A DNA stretch of 64,000 nt from Chiua virens (taxonomy: Eukaryota > Basidiomycota > Agaricomycetes > Boletales > Boletaceae): the NCBI GenBank assembly GCA_019787685.1, contig JAHNUO010000013.1:806001-870000 (forward strand), read 5' to 3'. Positions 23,750-35,414 of this stretch are shown in pieces; position 1 is the stretch's first letter; every line of letters starts with the position of its first letter. A model generated the notes under the pieces. The model was not told where the DNA came from, made no database searches, and saw nothing but the letters and a program-made list of their open reading frames with translations. Both the position numbers and the translations under genes were made by a program.

Positions 23750-24950
23750 TCCCTCACTTTAGGGATATCGCCAAAGAATGCACACCAAAGGTCTCAAAGG
23801 AAAGGCTTGTCGACACGCTACCTACTGGCTCCTCAAGGCTTCAGGGCCGATGTAGGTGATTCTTTCAATTCCATAGGGATGATTCCTATAGCTTCGAAGT
23901 GGTACAGAATGTGAGTTTGCGTCCATTTTTCGAAATGAATCAGCTCAAGGGGTCACCGCAGACAATCGATAGTATTGTACCGGTGATGGTCATCCCTGAA
24001 AAAAAAAAAAAAAAAACACTTGGGCGGCCTCGACTTGTATATTGGAGCGAGATTTCCTCCGTATCTTCACGGATGCGTCGAACTGCTGTTCAAAAGAGCT
24101 CTGCACACGGCTCCTCGTGTGGAAGTCCTTGACAGCTTGCGGGCGATCTTCAAGGTATTCGTAGAAGCCCTTGAAGTGAAGATGACATTTGGGTACACAA
24201 AAGTTTGGCGTATCCTTGTGTCGATAGTCGAAAGAATTGTGCAGACTCATTTTGGAATTCTGGCAGGCCTACGTGATATCAGCGTTTACTAAACTCGTCA
24301 CGGTCGTGAAACTGAACGAGAACGCGTTCAAACCGCTATTCCGAGCATGCACGACTGGGCGTTTGCAAACCCTGCGTGTGACGGTTCAACATCGCCGATG
24401 GCCGATGAAGTTGACTTAACCACAACTAGCGACGGACGACTGGAGGATTACCTTCTGTCATGTGTACACTGCCTTCCTTGGCTACTTCAAGGTACGTGTT
24501 TGTATGATCATGGATAACGATATTCTGATTGTCCGGCTGCTCTCCAACAGGGTTTGATGAATCTGTACATGTCCACGCTTTTGCATCCTCATCAAAAACC
24601 TCCTCGGCGAACTTTGCATTGTGGTCTTCTGGCGTGATCACAACCCTGACAAAGTCCCTGGAAGCTGACGACAGCGGTACGTTCCGTCCGCGAACTAGCC
24701 CCAACGTTACCAAACCCATCCTCTTTGGCAGTCTTTTGGCGCGAAGACAAGCTATCGACACTTATTCCACACTTGCTGTCCCCATCTCCCGTCCGTCAGA
24801 AACAGAACTGAAAATGGTGCGCTACACCTTGGTATCTTGTCTCGTTGCCGTCAGCACGTCCGCCGACCTGGTCAAACGCCTCCACCTCCACCTTCTCATG
24901 CACATGCGCTCCGTGGATGCCCGTGTGCAACACAGTGCTGTAGTGCTGTG
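23750..24950 (+). pseudogene. Scrambled partial copy of UTP10
   Basis: The + strand corresponds to the coding (-) strand of UTP10, but the pieces are out of order. About 23750-23862 matches the reverse complement of about 6258-6125, about 23863-24090 matches that of 7660-7440, and about 24090-24945 follows 5835 down to about 4870. Coding blocks survive, for example VQNVSLRPFFEMNQLKGSPQ and VVKLNENAFKPLF, but the message is broken by the rearrangement and by stops. Intron sequence of UTP10 is also present (24190-24260 against the intron near 5.66-5.73 kb), so this is a DNA-level copy. An 18-nt A run at 23999-24016 replaces gaaaacaaaac of the parent. The copy ends near 24945. Confidence 0.88.
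23999..24016. repeat. A18 homopolymer inside the UTP10 fragment
   Basis: Eighteen consecutive A residues sit where the parent gene reads gaaaacaaaac. It is flanked on both sides by UTP10-derived sequence, so it is a slippage expansion (or the seam of two pieces), not the poly(A) tail of a retrocopy. Confidence 0.85.
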
Positions 24951-25201
24951 AGGTGTTTGTAAATCAGGGAATAGGCAAGATATGTTCGAATCGATCATTA
25001 TCTTGACGGTACAATATGGATGTTATGACCCATCAGGCTATGACTCAGGTTGTATATAAAAGTGTCTAATCTCAGGCTCAGGGAATACGATCACCTGATA
25101 TGAATCATTGTCCTGTCCGAGAGAAGAGCAGAGAAGAATTACAAGTGAATGCTACAGTGGGTAATGCAAAGATATCATGGAAATACAGGAAGATTTTACG
25201 A

Positions 25202-26383
25202 TTATACCGGTGAATGATCGAGGAGCGACAGCTTTTCCTCGTCTTCATCCACTTCCAGCTTCAGAGTTGCGTGGGCTGTTCCTCCCGTGGTGTGGTATCT
25301 GAAGCAACAGAACCGTGACATAAATGGCAAGAAGAGATCTCATGTGAGTTTGCCTACCAACTGGGAGAAGAGCATTCGAAATTTTACCTGACGGTTCGCC
25401 CGTACCTCGAACTTTGGACAAATTGAATTGCCCCATCCGAGTCAAGTTCCGATTTGATAGCGCCAACCCGGTCTCGAGTGTAGCCCGGTATGACAGCCAC
25501 CAAATCTGGAACATGAATGTGTGAACCGTCGCGAGTCGCCACCTGTACCACATTCTGAAATCCTATGTGGTGCCAGTAGAGGTAGAAGGCGAACACGAAA
25601 AGAAAGCCAAAGAATACCCAGCCTGACGGAAATTCTGTAATTAATTGACACGTCAGTGCTGTCATGGTGCACCTATCAGATCACGAGTGCAAAGAAGCGG
25701 AGCGCCGAGGAAAGGAGAGAGGATAGATAAGATAAGATGAAGAGCAAAAAATTTACGTACCGGTCATTGGCACATGCCCGCTGGTGAGAAGTAGCTGCAA
25801 GGTACCACCAAGCACAACTATGGCAAAAAAGAGAAGGAATGCCATGTATGCATGGCTGACGGTGGTCTGTGAGTCGAACCATGCCCCCAACATGCCGAAG
25901 AACAGACAAGCGGAAGACATGACGAACAGAAAGGCGAGAGATGAAGTGAGAATGCGAAGTTTGTCACGAGGGAGGAGGAAAACAGGGGTGTATGAAATCA
26001 TCAGTGCAGAACCAATTGAGGCCGAAAGTCCGGAGCCTCTTCGTCGACAAAAACTGTGACGGTGGTTGTTGGACGAAATCTCCGGCGTGCTGTCTAGTTG
26101 GGACTTTGGACATGGTTGCGAATGTAGCAAATAGGGGTCAGATTCGTGTATCCTGCATTGAAAACAACTTCGTAAGGCAAGTCGGTTTTTATCAAAATCC
26201 GTTTGTGGTGGCATATACCTGACGTACGCATTTGCGAGCCACTAGTAAAGCTTACCACGCCGGTTTCTCCATGGGGTCCGACTCGGACTTGAACGTTTGA
26301 ACTTGGAATGGGAGGACAATCTTCCACTGGTAACCTAAGCTGGTGTCGTCCCAGTCTTTAGTAAGGCTGACATGTAAATTTCT
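25202..26383 (-). CDS. Unrecognised integral membrane protein, about four TM segments; start unresolved
   Basis: The frame reads from about 26383 as LTKDWDDTSLGYQWKIVLPF, then SESDPMEKPAW. A phase-2 intron (gtaagc...tacgtcag) leads into YMPPQTDFDKNRLALRSCFQ and CRIHESDPYLL. Four hydrophobic segments follow: SIGSALMISYTPVFLL, ILTSSLAFLFVMSSACLFF, AYMAFLLFFAIVVLGGTLQ and WVFFGFLFVFAFYLYW. The soluble end contains HVPDLVAVIPGYTRDRVGAI, and after a last intron (gtaaaa...gcttcag) an acidic tail finishes LLDHSPV at 25202. The first in-frame ATG I see is at 26272 (MEKPAW), but coding-quality sequence continues upstream, so a further 5' exon is likely. I do not recognise the family. The conserved-looking hydrophilic N-terminal block is probably the functional head. 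Confidence 0.6.
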
Positions 26384-26570
26384 CGAGATCCTAAGTCAGC
26401 TAGACCGTCTTTGGTACGGGAACGAGTATCAATTTGCAACGGGCACCCTGAGCGGCTGCTCTGCAAAGCACCGGCTTGCCGTTAATTAAAATTATCGAGT
26501 CTTTGGATGCAGTCAGTGCCCTCTATTTCAACACAAATACTACCTATTCCACTAAGTAATTTATCGTAGC

Positions 26571-29500
26571 CTACAGCTCATCATGCTCTGTCTCCCTATT
26601 CGAATTCGTCTGTTTCGGCTCGTCAGAAGCCGATGTCGACGTCGACGACGATGAAGTGGATATTTTCTTGACCTTGGGCACTTTTCGTTGCACTAGCCGT
26701 TGCAAATGCTTCTCGAGAGACTTGACTCGTTCCTTCATCTCCCTCGTTTGAATAGCTGGGTTTTCGTTGATCGGCGTGCGTTTCTGTTTCTCAACGCCAT
26801 CGTTCAGCCATACTTCGTGTTCCTTCAGTTCCACCTCGAGAACATCGAGCTCCTCGGACGTCCATTTGGAGGGAAGGTCGGCGGCAGCTTCCGCAGTCAG
26901 GTTCGCGCGTGCGTCAGTGAGAAAGAGTCTCGTAGACCAATTCCACTTTTGGCTGTTATTGAGCGCTTGCGGGAACTCTTCAATTTCCTTGTACCGGTGT
27001 ATAATCGGTTTCTCCAGTAGCCTGAACAATGGTTAAGAAATCAGAAGTGACACTTCAAGATGGCACGCACTCTAGTGCACCACGCTTATCCCGCAACGCA
27101 AACGTGTCCGCCGTTTCACCTTCCTCGTGGAGCCAGGTTATGGTATCTGCGAGTTTGCGCGAGATGGCCTCCCTTTCAGAAGGTTTCGAGCATTTCACGA
27201 ACGGAGAGTCCGAATTATCTTCGAGGAGGTCACGAAGTTTGTATATGTATGCCTCTAGGGTATTGTGTGCTTCCTCACGGAGGAGCTTCGACGCTTCCTT
27301 GCTGTCTATTGCACGTAGTCTGACACCAGCGAAACGTCAGCAAGTAACAAAAGATCTTCGATTGAAAGGACTAACCTATCGCGAGATGCACGTTTTTCGG
27401 CCACCGTCATAGGAGGGGGGGTGGAGAATACAACGTTGATCTCAAGGGGGATGGTGCTCGATTCCTTGTTGGTTAATCCGCTGTCCTTCTCTTTGGCTGA
27501 AGCACTAGTTTGCTGAGCCTCGCCTTCCTGAGTGTTGCCATCCTCGCCCTGCTCCTTTAAAACCTCCTGCTCCCCTTGACCTCCGCCAAAAAAACCTTGT
27601 AGCATGCCTGCTATTGTTCGATGATCTAAGAAAGAACAAGCTAAAATTTACACACCTGCAAGAGTCTCGGACTTGATATCGCCGTATACGACAGCCTCCT
27701 TCGCAGAGACGAAGCCAGACTCGGACAGGGCAACAGTGAGCTTGACGACGGGATCCGTGGCTCCGCGATCGGTGAGATTTGCCACCGCCTCTCTAACGCC
27801 AGTGATATCCACTTGGAGGATTTCGCGCGGGAAGCCACTATATGGACGATTGAGGTCATGTCACTCAGTAATATCCAAGCAATCTTACGGCGCAACCTCA
27901 GTCTTGTAGTCTAACCAGACGGAAAAGTCCTCTTTGCGCTTGAACGTGAGTGTCTTGCGAGAGCCATATTTCGAGCCCTGGGGAAAGATGAGAGAGTGTA
28001 TGGTCCGTGAGTCTGGAGTAGAAGCGAAGTAGGATGCTTGGATATCGTATGTTGCAATATCAGAAATTCGAATGTCTTTTGTTTTGTACTGACGCGACAA
28101 GGAGGCACCGTAGAGTGCTGCGCCTAGTACCACAGACGTGGACATTCAGCTCCACGGACGGCACATCGAAGGAAATTTGTTACCTAACACAACAGCTTCA
28201 TCAGCATTGACATTCTGTGCAATTCGATGCCTGAAAAAAACGGATATTGAATATCCTGATATACGGTCTGTGTGAACACCTACTCTCCAACAGCCGCTTT
28301 GATTGCAGCCTGCACCATTGGTATCCGAGAGCTTCCGCCAGTCAGAATCACAGAGGAAATTTGATCCTAAAGCTGATAAGTCCAATGTGAATTGACGGCT
28401 ATCAGAAACTCACCAAGTTCACACCAGCGCTGGCCAAGGCATCATGGATGGGCTTAGCAAAACGGCTCCGCAAATCCGAGCAAGCCCTTTCAAATTGCTC
28501 GCGAGTGATCTTGGTCTTGAAGTCGATATCAAAAGCTGCGCTCTCGACCTATTACAGAACCCGTACATCAACAATCGTAAAATGATGGCAAGGCGAAAGA
28601 GCATACTGTTGACATCGCCTCAGTGTTGGCACTAAGGATGGCCTTTACACGGCTCGCCTCTTTCCAGAGCTTGGCCATACCACGTTGATCTTTGCGAATG
28701 TCTCGTTTGTGTTGAATGATGAAGCGTTCGACAAGAATTTCCCTCAAGCGTCTGTCAAGATCGGTACCGCCGGTTGATCGATCGAAACCGACTCCATGAA
28801 TAGATATCTGGGTATAAGTTGATTTTGTATTTGAATCCTCGACAGCCGCAATTGAGACAAGCGTTGCTCGGGTAGAGGAAGCGCCGGCGTCGTAGATGAC
28901 GTGGTATTCTGGAGTTGACGAGAAGGTTCGAGTCATTGCATAATTCACCGCTACAGCTGTACCGTCGTTGATGAGTGATAGTGTCTTCAAACCAGCAATT
29001 TCCAAGGCATCCACGACGGCATCACGCTCGAACTGCGTGTAATAAGGTGGGACGGTGAGGATGACGTCGCGGACAGGTTCCCCAGAAACACTCTCCGCGA
29101 GTTGCTTCACATAAGCAAGTTGCATGGCAATGAGTTCCTCTGTACTCCATTCCGTACCGTCACTTTGCCGGAACCCTACTGTTCCCCGAGCCGACTCCAC
29201 AATGTCAGACGTGGATATTTGCGTGAAGTAGGAAACAGCCTTGGAATTATAGGGCGCGCCTTGAAGTAATTTGAGTGACGTGAAGGAGTCCGAAGGAAAG
29301 CGTGAAGCCTAGGAACACTTGAGCGCGTGTCGAACTACGGAAGTGGATGTGACACGTACCAAGTTCGAGGCGTCAGATCCGAACAGTCGGTCGTCTCTTT
29401 TCCAGGCAACCGAGGACTGTATCTTTCTCTTAGAGTCCTTGTTGAGAAGCACGTCGAAAGGCAATCCGGGCTTCATCAGGGACGCTTTGATCCAGTCAGA

Positions 29501-29599
29501 GCCATAGTCGATGGCTAATAAAGCAGCGAAGGAAGTTGGGAGAAATCCAGTGAGGAGAACGAGGAGGCAAAGAACTCTACTTATGCAGAGACTGGGCAT
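26571..29599 (-). CDS. LHS1: ER-lumenal Hsp70-family chaperone, LHS1/GRP170 (HYOU1) type
   Basis: The start at 29599 gives a signal peptide (MPSLCISRVLCLLVLLTGFL) followed directly by the Hsp70 phosphate-1 loop LLAIDYGSDWIKASLMKPG. Other ATPase blocks are VILTVPPYYTQFERDAVVDA, LSLINDGTAVAVNYAM, YHVIYDAGASSTRATLVSI and HGVGFDRSTGGTDLDRRLRE. The long, charged C-terminal half contains ANLTAEAAADLPSKWTSEEL and a coiled helical bundle. It ends in a Ser/Thr-rich tail with TEHDEL, an ER-retrieval HDEL signal. LHS1 acts as nucleotide exchange factor for the ER Hsp70 Kar2 and holds unfolded clients during import. About 860-900 residues in several exons. The phosphate-2 loop reads DAGASSTR, as in the large, divergent Hsp110/GRP170 branch. 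Confidence 0.93.
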
Positions 29600-30005
29600 G
29601 GTGAAGCAGAGACAATCAGCAAGCTGGGGAAAGTAGAAACGCGACAAGCATCGACACCGACAATTCCAGTGCACAAACTAGGAAAAGACAGACGTGGCTG
29701 GCCACGTAAAAGCATCATTCTCATGATGACTAAGAAATCACATGTGGAAATATAACCCCTATAGTTGAGTTGGGCTACAGCTGACTTCTTTGACTGACTT
29801 ATTCAAAATTCAGCACTTCAGTTATAAGGACAGTGTACTTTTCCAACCGGCCGAGAATATAACTAGATTTCACATGATAAATCTCGTCGAGCTCCCCCGC
29901 GACTACTAAGAATAAAAATAAACCAAGGTTTACTGACCGAGAGTCCTTTGTGGGAATCCCTCTGGATCTTCACGCCATCTTCGGTCCCACCAAGGAAAGC
30001 CGCTA
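29600..30005. other. Divergent intergenic region between LHS1 and HRI1-a
   Basis: About 0.4 kb that must carry both 5' flanks. It is AT-richer than the neighbouring exons. I see no certain heat-shock or unfolded-protein-response element, and no gene. Confidence 0.5.
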
Positions 30006-30926
30006 TGACCACCCAGCCAAACTGGCCAGCGTTGCACGGCGTACCGGTGATTCAAAGAAGAGTCAGTATAGCAAGGCCACCAGCCCCACCCATTGAGGAT
30101 TCCGATATCATCGTGCTCAACTCTCGGTCAACCTTGCCTGATGCATCTGCCGTTGAGGCCAAAGTGCTTTACCTTGATCTCCGGCTTTCCATCCCAGATG
30201 CAGATTTAGGAGGCCTCAAAATTAATTGGGCATTTGCTGGTTTAAGGGAAACCATTCCACTTGAGGGGGAGGAAGAGAATGCTGTGCAATATCATTGGGG
30301 ACATGCAATCGATTCGCACGGCAGGAACGAGCTGCCGGACAAAGGGACGATGGTAAAGTGCAAGGATGATGGTGGAGAGAACATAGAAATCGAGACAGGG
30401 GTAGGCGTTGACCCTGACACGGGGAAGTCGGGACCCTATGAAGAGGTGTGGATGTACGTTCAAAGTGTAAACGTTCCCGGAGGGTCTACTTATCTGCTCC
30501 TCTCTCATCTAAAGGTCAGAACATATTCCTTTGGGCACGCCGTTCGCGTTTGTGGTGTCAAGTGCATGCCCGAACAGATCCACCAGATTTATGGCTGTTC
30601 TCGGCCCACATGCGATTGGTCTTTGCCGGACATCCGGTATCGAAATATTCGCAGCTGGTGAATCGCAACATTTACATGCGGTACGATTGCGGAACGACAA
30701 TCAGGGTAGCGAAAGAACACCCCCTACCTTCCGTAAAGTATTCTCGACGGGATACCGGGTGTTCGAAGACCAACTCGAAAAGTTTGTTGAAGCACTGCTG
30801 GCGCGTGAAATGAAAGGAGAAGGACCGTGGCAACGGGGTGAAAGGCTCATTCTGGGATATGACCAAGGCAAAGACTCAACGGCGTGGGCGTGGACGGTGT
30901 GGGATGCGGGTCATATACAGAGTTGA
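30006..30926 (+). CDS. HRI1: HRI1 family protein, copy a
   Basis: The start at 30006 gives MTTQPNWPALHGVPVIQRRV. Family blocks are EDSDIIVLNSRSTLPDAS, LYLDLRLSIPDADL, KINWAFAGLRETIP, YHWGHAIDSHGRNELPDKGT and an IEIETGVGVDPDTGKSGPYE segment. A phase-2 intron (gtacgttc...tctaaag) joins EEVWM to SEHIPLGTPFAFVVSSA, then FMAVLGPHAIGLC and a WAWTVWDAGHIQS end at 30926. HRI1 is a small fungal beta-rich protein (two lipocalin-like half-barrels in the yeast structure). It is reported to interact with Sec72 and heme-regulated kinases, but its function is not settled. The length (~285 residues) is slightly above the yeast protein. A second copy lies 3 kb away in opposite orientation. Confidence 0.88.
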
Positions 30927-31913
30927 AATTTGAGAGACAGGAAGAAACTCACTGTACTGGCACATGTTTCTCGAGTTTGAAATAATTTCCGTCGCAGTAA
31001 GGACAAGAGAGAAAACACCGACGTCATGCGAGGCCGAGAATTCGACTGCGCACAGATATGTAAAACGCAGACTCGGGCTCATCAGCATCACTCGGGCTGT
31101 CAAAGGGTGTGCTCCCGTGTAAAGATGAGCTTGGCGATTCCATTCAAACATTGAAGATTGGAGACTTGGAAAGACTTACCCAATAAGTATATCTATTCGA
31201 CAACCTTTTCGGGTTTAATCCATCTCTCGACAAGGACGGAGATAACGTCCGATAGAGGTCAGTAAAGTTCCTTGTCAATACGGTACCCTCGGTTTATGAA
31301 TCAGCCCTCATGCCTCACGGGGAGCCGTTGTGGGTCTCCGAGCGCAAAGTTGACCACCTAAACTTATGTAAAGCGGCATGGGTTCCTGATAGGTTCCTGA
31401 GCTGAGCAAGACGAACTCGGCAGAATGATGGCAACCGAGACTGAGTCAGCTGTATGTGTGAATGCGGATTAGGTGGGGATCAACTACCGCTGCTACTAGC
31501 AACCTGACTGCACAAAAGAGTTAAATCTGAAACGCAGGAGACGTTTAGGAGCAACCGTTATCGATGGTCAGAGTGATTTTGATGAGAAACTCTGCATAAA
31601 CTAGCTGCAAGGTTGATGATCTGCAAGCACGCGCGAAACTTACTGAGGTGTCTGGTCAGTGGCGTTGCAGGCGATGCTTGGATACTTACTCAGTAACATG
31701 TACTGCCGATTTGTCCCGCCACGAGATGCATTTGACTGGATGGCCGCGGTAGCCCGTGCGGCAGGGGCCGGCTGATCTGTCAATGACGTTCTAACTCCGA
31801 GCGAAAACAACCCACGCCAATCGGATTAGATATCGGGAGCGCATATAAGCACCCTCTTTGCTTTTTCCCTTCTCTCCCATCTCTCCATCGTCCCATCACT
31901 TGCATCCAACATA
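30927..31913. other. Intergenic, contains the GAPDH promoter; no gene seen
   Basis: This ~1 kb stretch is the longest clean intergenic region in the window, as expected upstream of a highly expressed glycolytic gene. The left 300 bp is the 3' flank of HRI1-a. I find no reliable open frame. Core promoter elements are annotated separately. Confidence 0.6.
31817..31913 (+). promoter_or_regulatory. Core promoter and leader of GAPDH
   Basis: A CCAAT box lies at 31817-31821 and a TATA box (TATAAG within gcatataagcacc) at 31844-31849. A CT-rich block follows (ctttttcccttctctcccat, 31861-31880 and beyond) and runs into caacataATGG. TATA followed by a pyrimidine tract before the start is the classic layout of strong fungal gpd promoters. 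Confidence 0.75.
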
Positions 31914-33361
<1,448 letters not shown>

Positions 33362-33732
33362 AACAATGACACACTGGGTCATGGTGTTCACCGGAAAACG
33401 CCAAGGTTGTATGATTACCAGGGGGACGAAATCACGAAAAGAAGATGCTGTTGTAGTACCGGTACCGTAGTGTCTGGGTTGCATTCCAGTAAATATTACT
33501 ATAGATTTTTTACCGCGCTATCACCACCGTTGACGCGTACGACAACGCTTTCCGCATGCACATTTCACATAGGAGTTAATGGGGGAGACAGTGCAACGCG
33601 ATCCAGCCGGATCTACCAGTCTGGTCGGCTCCTTAGGAGCGCTGCTGTTACCATCATCGCACCGTTGATTTGGAACAAATCCAATCAATTCAGTTCTCGG
33701 AGAATAATCAAAGGTTTCGCGAGATCGGGTCG
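33362..33732. other. Convergent intergenic region between GAPDH and HRI1-b
   Basis: About 0.37 kb of 3' flanking sequence for both genes. No gene or obvious structure was found. Confidence 0.5.
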
Positions 33733-34580
33733 CTAACAATCCCGAACCGCGCCTTTTCGACCCGTGTCCCAGACAAACCAAGTTCTGCTTCCCAAATAGA
33801 TATTGCTGCCCCGCGGACACTGAAACCCTTGGTCCGTGAGCTCAACCAGTTCCCTCAGTGCCCGTTCCTGTGGTGGACTGCCGGTCGAGGTCACGATTTC
33901 CCAAACAGCTTCTTGCGCCGCGTCTTGGATCGCGTCCGCACACCGGCGCATACGAACAACCTTGAAATTTTGGTTTGTCTCCGGGTCGTCAGCCTCTCGT
34001 GCGAGTGCAAGGGCGTGAGGTCCCAAGACTGCCATGACAGCAGTGGCTTCCTCTGCCATGGCAGACGAAGACACGAAGATGTACGGTGATCCTGCAGGGA
34101 GGGGTTCATCCCTGCCAGCGCACATCGATTCAAAGATCGTTGGATGCGATCGTCATGTAGAGCGTGGTAGGTTCTCACCTCCATATTTCTTCGTAGGGTT
34201 CCCTTTTGCCCGTGGCGGGATTATGTACCGATCCCAGTCTCGATCTCTAAGCCATCACGTTGGATGACTTCGCCTTCGTCAACCACTCCATCGTCGCGCG
34301 AGTCGATGCGACTGTGGTCCCACTTGAATCGGAGGGGTGAGGTGGACAATGTGTGACGAAGACCTGCGAATCCCCAGTTGATTTTACTGGTCTGACTCAA
34401 CGGGAGGGAGAGACGCAGGTCGAGGTAAAATAGGGAGGCACCGACGCCCGGCGGGGTGGTTGAACGGGAGGACAACACGAGCACGTCCGAGTCCTCGAAC
34501 GGAGGCAAGGGAAGCCAAGCGATGCTTTGGCGTGTGGAAATGCAAGGTTCTCCGTGCAATGGAGTGGAAGAGGGAGACAT
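33733..34580 (-). CDS. HRI1: HRI1 family protein, copy b; apparent one-base frame break
   Basis: The start at 34580 gives MSPSSTPLHGEPCISTRQSI. Blocks are parallel to copy a: FEDSDVLVLSSRSTTP, FYLDLRLSLPLSQTSKINWG, GFAGLRHTLS, FKWDHSRIDSRDDGVVDEGE, GLEIETGIG, PATGKREPYEEIW, and after a phase-2 intron RDEPLPAGSPYIFVSSSAM and MAVLGPHALALARE, ending TGRKGAVRDC at 33733. Between IETGIG and NPATGKREPYEE the sequence (rc of 34220-34236) has one base too many: read straight it gives GGT ACA TAA. Either the assembly contains an indel or this paralogue is decaying. The intron position is shared with copy a, so the two arose by duplication of a gene already carrying that intron. Identity is moderate, so the duplication is old. 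Confidence 0.8.
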
Positions 34581-34683
34581 GGCGAGGCTTAATAATCGTA
34601 ATAGATTAGGCGGGTTTTACTAGGTTGGAGGACACGGTAAAGGTACATGATTTCTCGCCACCGTATTACTTATCATGATGTGA

Positions 34684-35329
34684 TCACACGGTTCTCCGAT
34701 CGGTCATGACGCGCACGATACATCCCGTCCCAGCGATCTCTGTCAACTAATCGCACTCTTCTCAGCACTGGAACAACGACACATACCATCTGGCAGAATC
34801 GAAACGCACCTTTTCGTGCCACCCGAGCAACACGCTCCCGCTGACGTCGCCCCATCCGGGCATACCCATTCCCTTATAGATGTACTTCATCAGTGTGTCT
34901 TGTTCGTCCTGGGAGAGTGATCGGAGGATGGTGGGGACATCTGTGGATTTGGTGCTGTTGAGGACAGAGACGATGGTTTGGAGCGTGAGGTTCTGACGAT
35001 GAACATGGGGGGTGAGTTGTTAGACAGACAAGGAAGCAACACACTTTGGCTTCTTCGCTGCTGAGCCCATAAGGCGGGCTATCGAGGGCGACTGTTGAGA
35101 GCGCCAGTAATGTCTCCCCTGACGCAAAGAGGTACCGAAAAGCCTAAGTAGGCACAAAGCGGAGTCGGAGCGAGAGACGCACTTGTTCAACGCGGACCGC
35201 ACAGCGACCTGTTTCTGCTTGGCATCGCTCAAAACTTGAGTGGGGTCGCGTGGATCTGGGTCGTATAGTTCTGTATCGTGGAGAACGTCCTTCGTCGTAC
35301 GCGTCGACGTCGATCTTGCGAAAGGACAT
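34684..35329 (-). CDS. ARPC5: Arp2/3 complex subunit 5 (p16-Arc)
   Basis: The first exon encodes MSFRKIDVDAYDEG, the standard start of fungal p16-Arc. After an intron come LYDPDPRDPTQVLSDAKQKQ and VAVRSALNKC. Later exons hold NLTLQTIVSVLNSTKSTDVP, TILRSLSQDEQDTLMKYIYK, GMGMPGWGDVSGSVLLGWHE-type sequence and a final TGCIVRVMTDRRTV at 34684. ARPC5 tethers Arp2 and ARPC1 in the seven-subunit actin nucleator that forms branched filaments at endocytic patches. About 150-160 residues, full length. It is divergent from the PPR-type gene with only ~85 bp between the start codons, so the two may share a bidirectional promoter. Cofilin, another actin-patch gene, lies 17 kb away. Confidence 0.9.
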
Positions 35330-35414
35330 CGTCGATGGAGTGACTAGATTAGAGTTCCTAATTTAGAGTCGTAAGAAGATTTGTCAATTTCCCACAAAGT
35401 CAAACTCTTGGTCA
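35330..35414. promoter_or_regulatory. Short bidirectional promoter ARPC5/PPR gene
   Basis: About 85 bp, AT-rich (tagattagagttcctaattt), separate the divergent starts of ARPC5 and the proposed start of the PPR-type gene. If the PPR start is elsewhere, the interval changes. Confidence 0.4.

Noticed and set aside
23999..24016. A18 run as the poly(A) tail of a retrocopied UTP10 mRNA
   Set aside because: UTP10-derived sequence continues on both sides and intron sequence is retained, so it is an internal slippage tract.
30876..31151. 91-codon - strand frame in the GAPDH upstream region
   Set aside because: No family resemblance and no splice support. Treated as chance.
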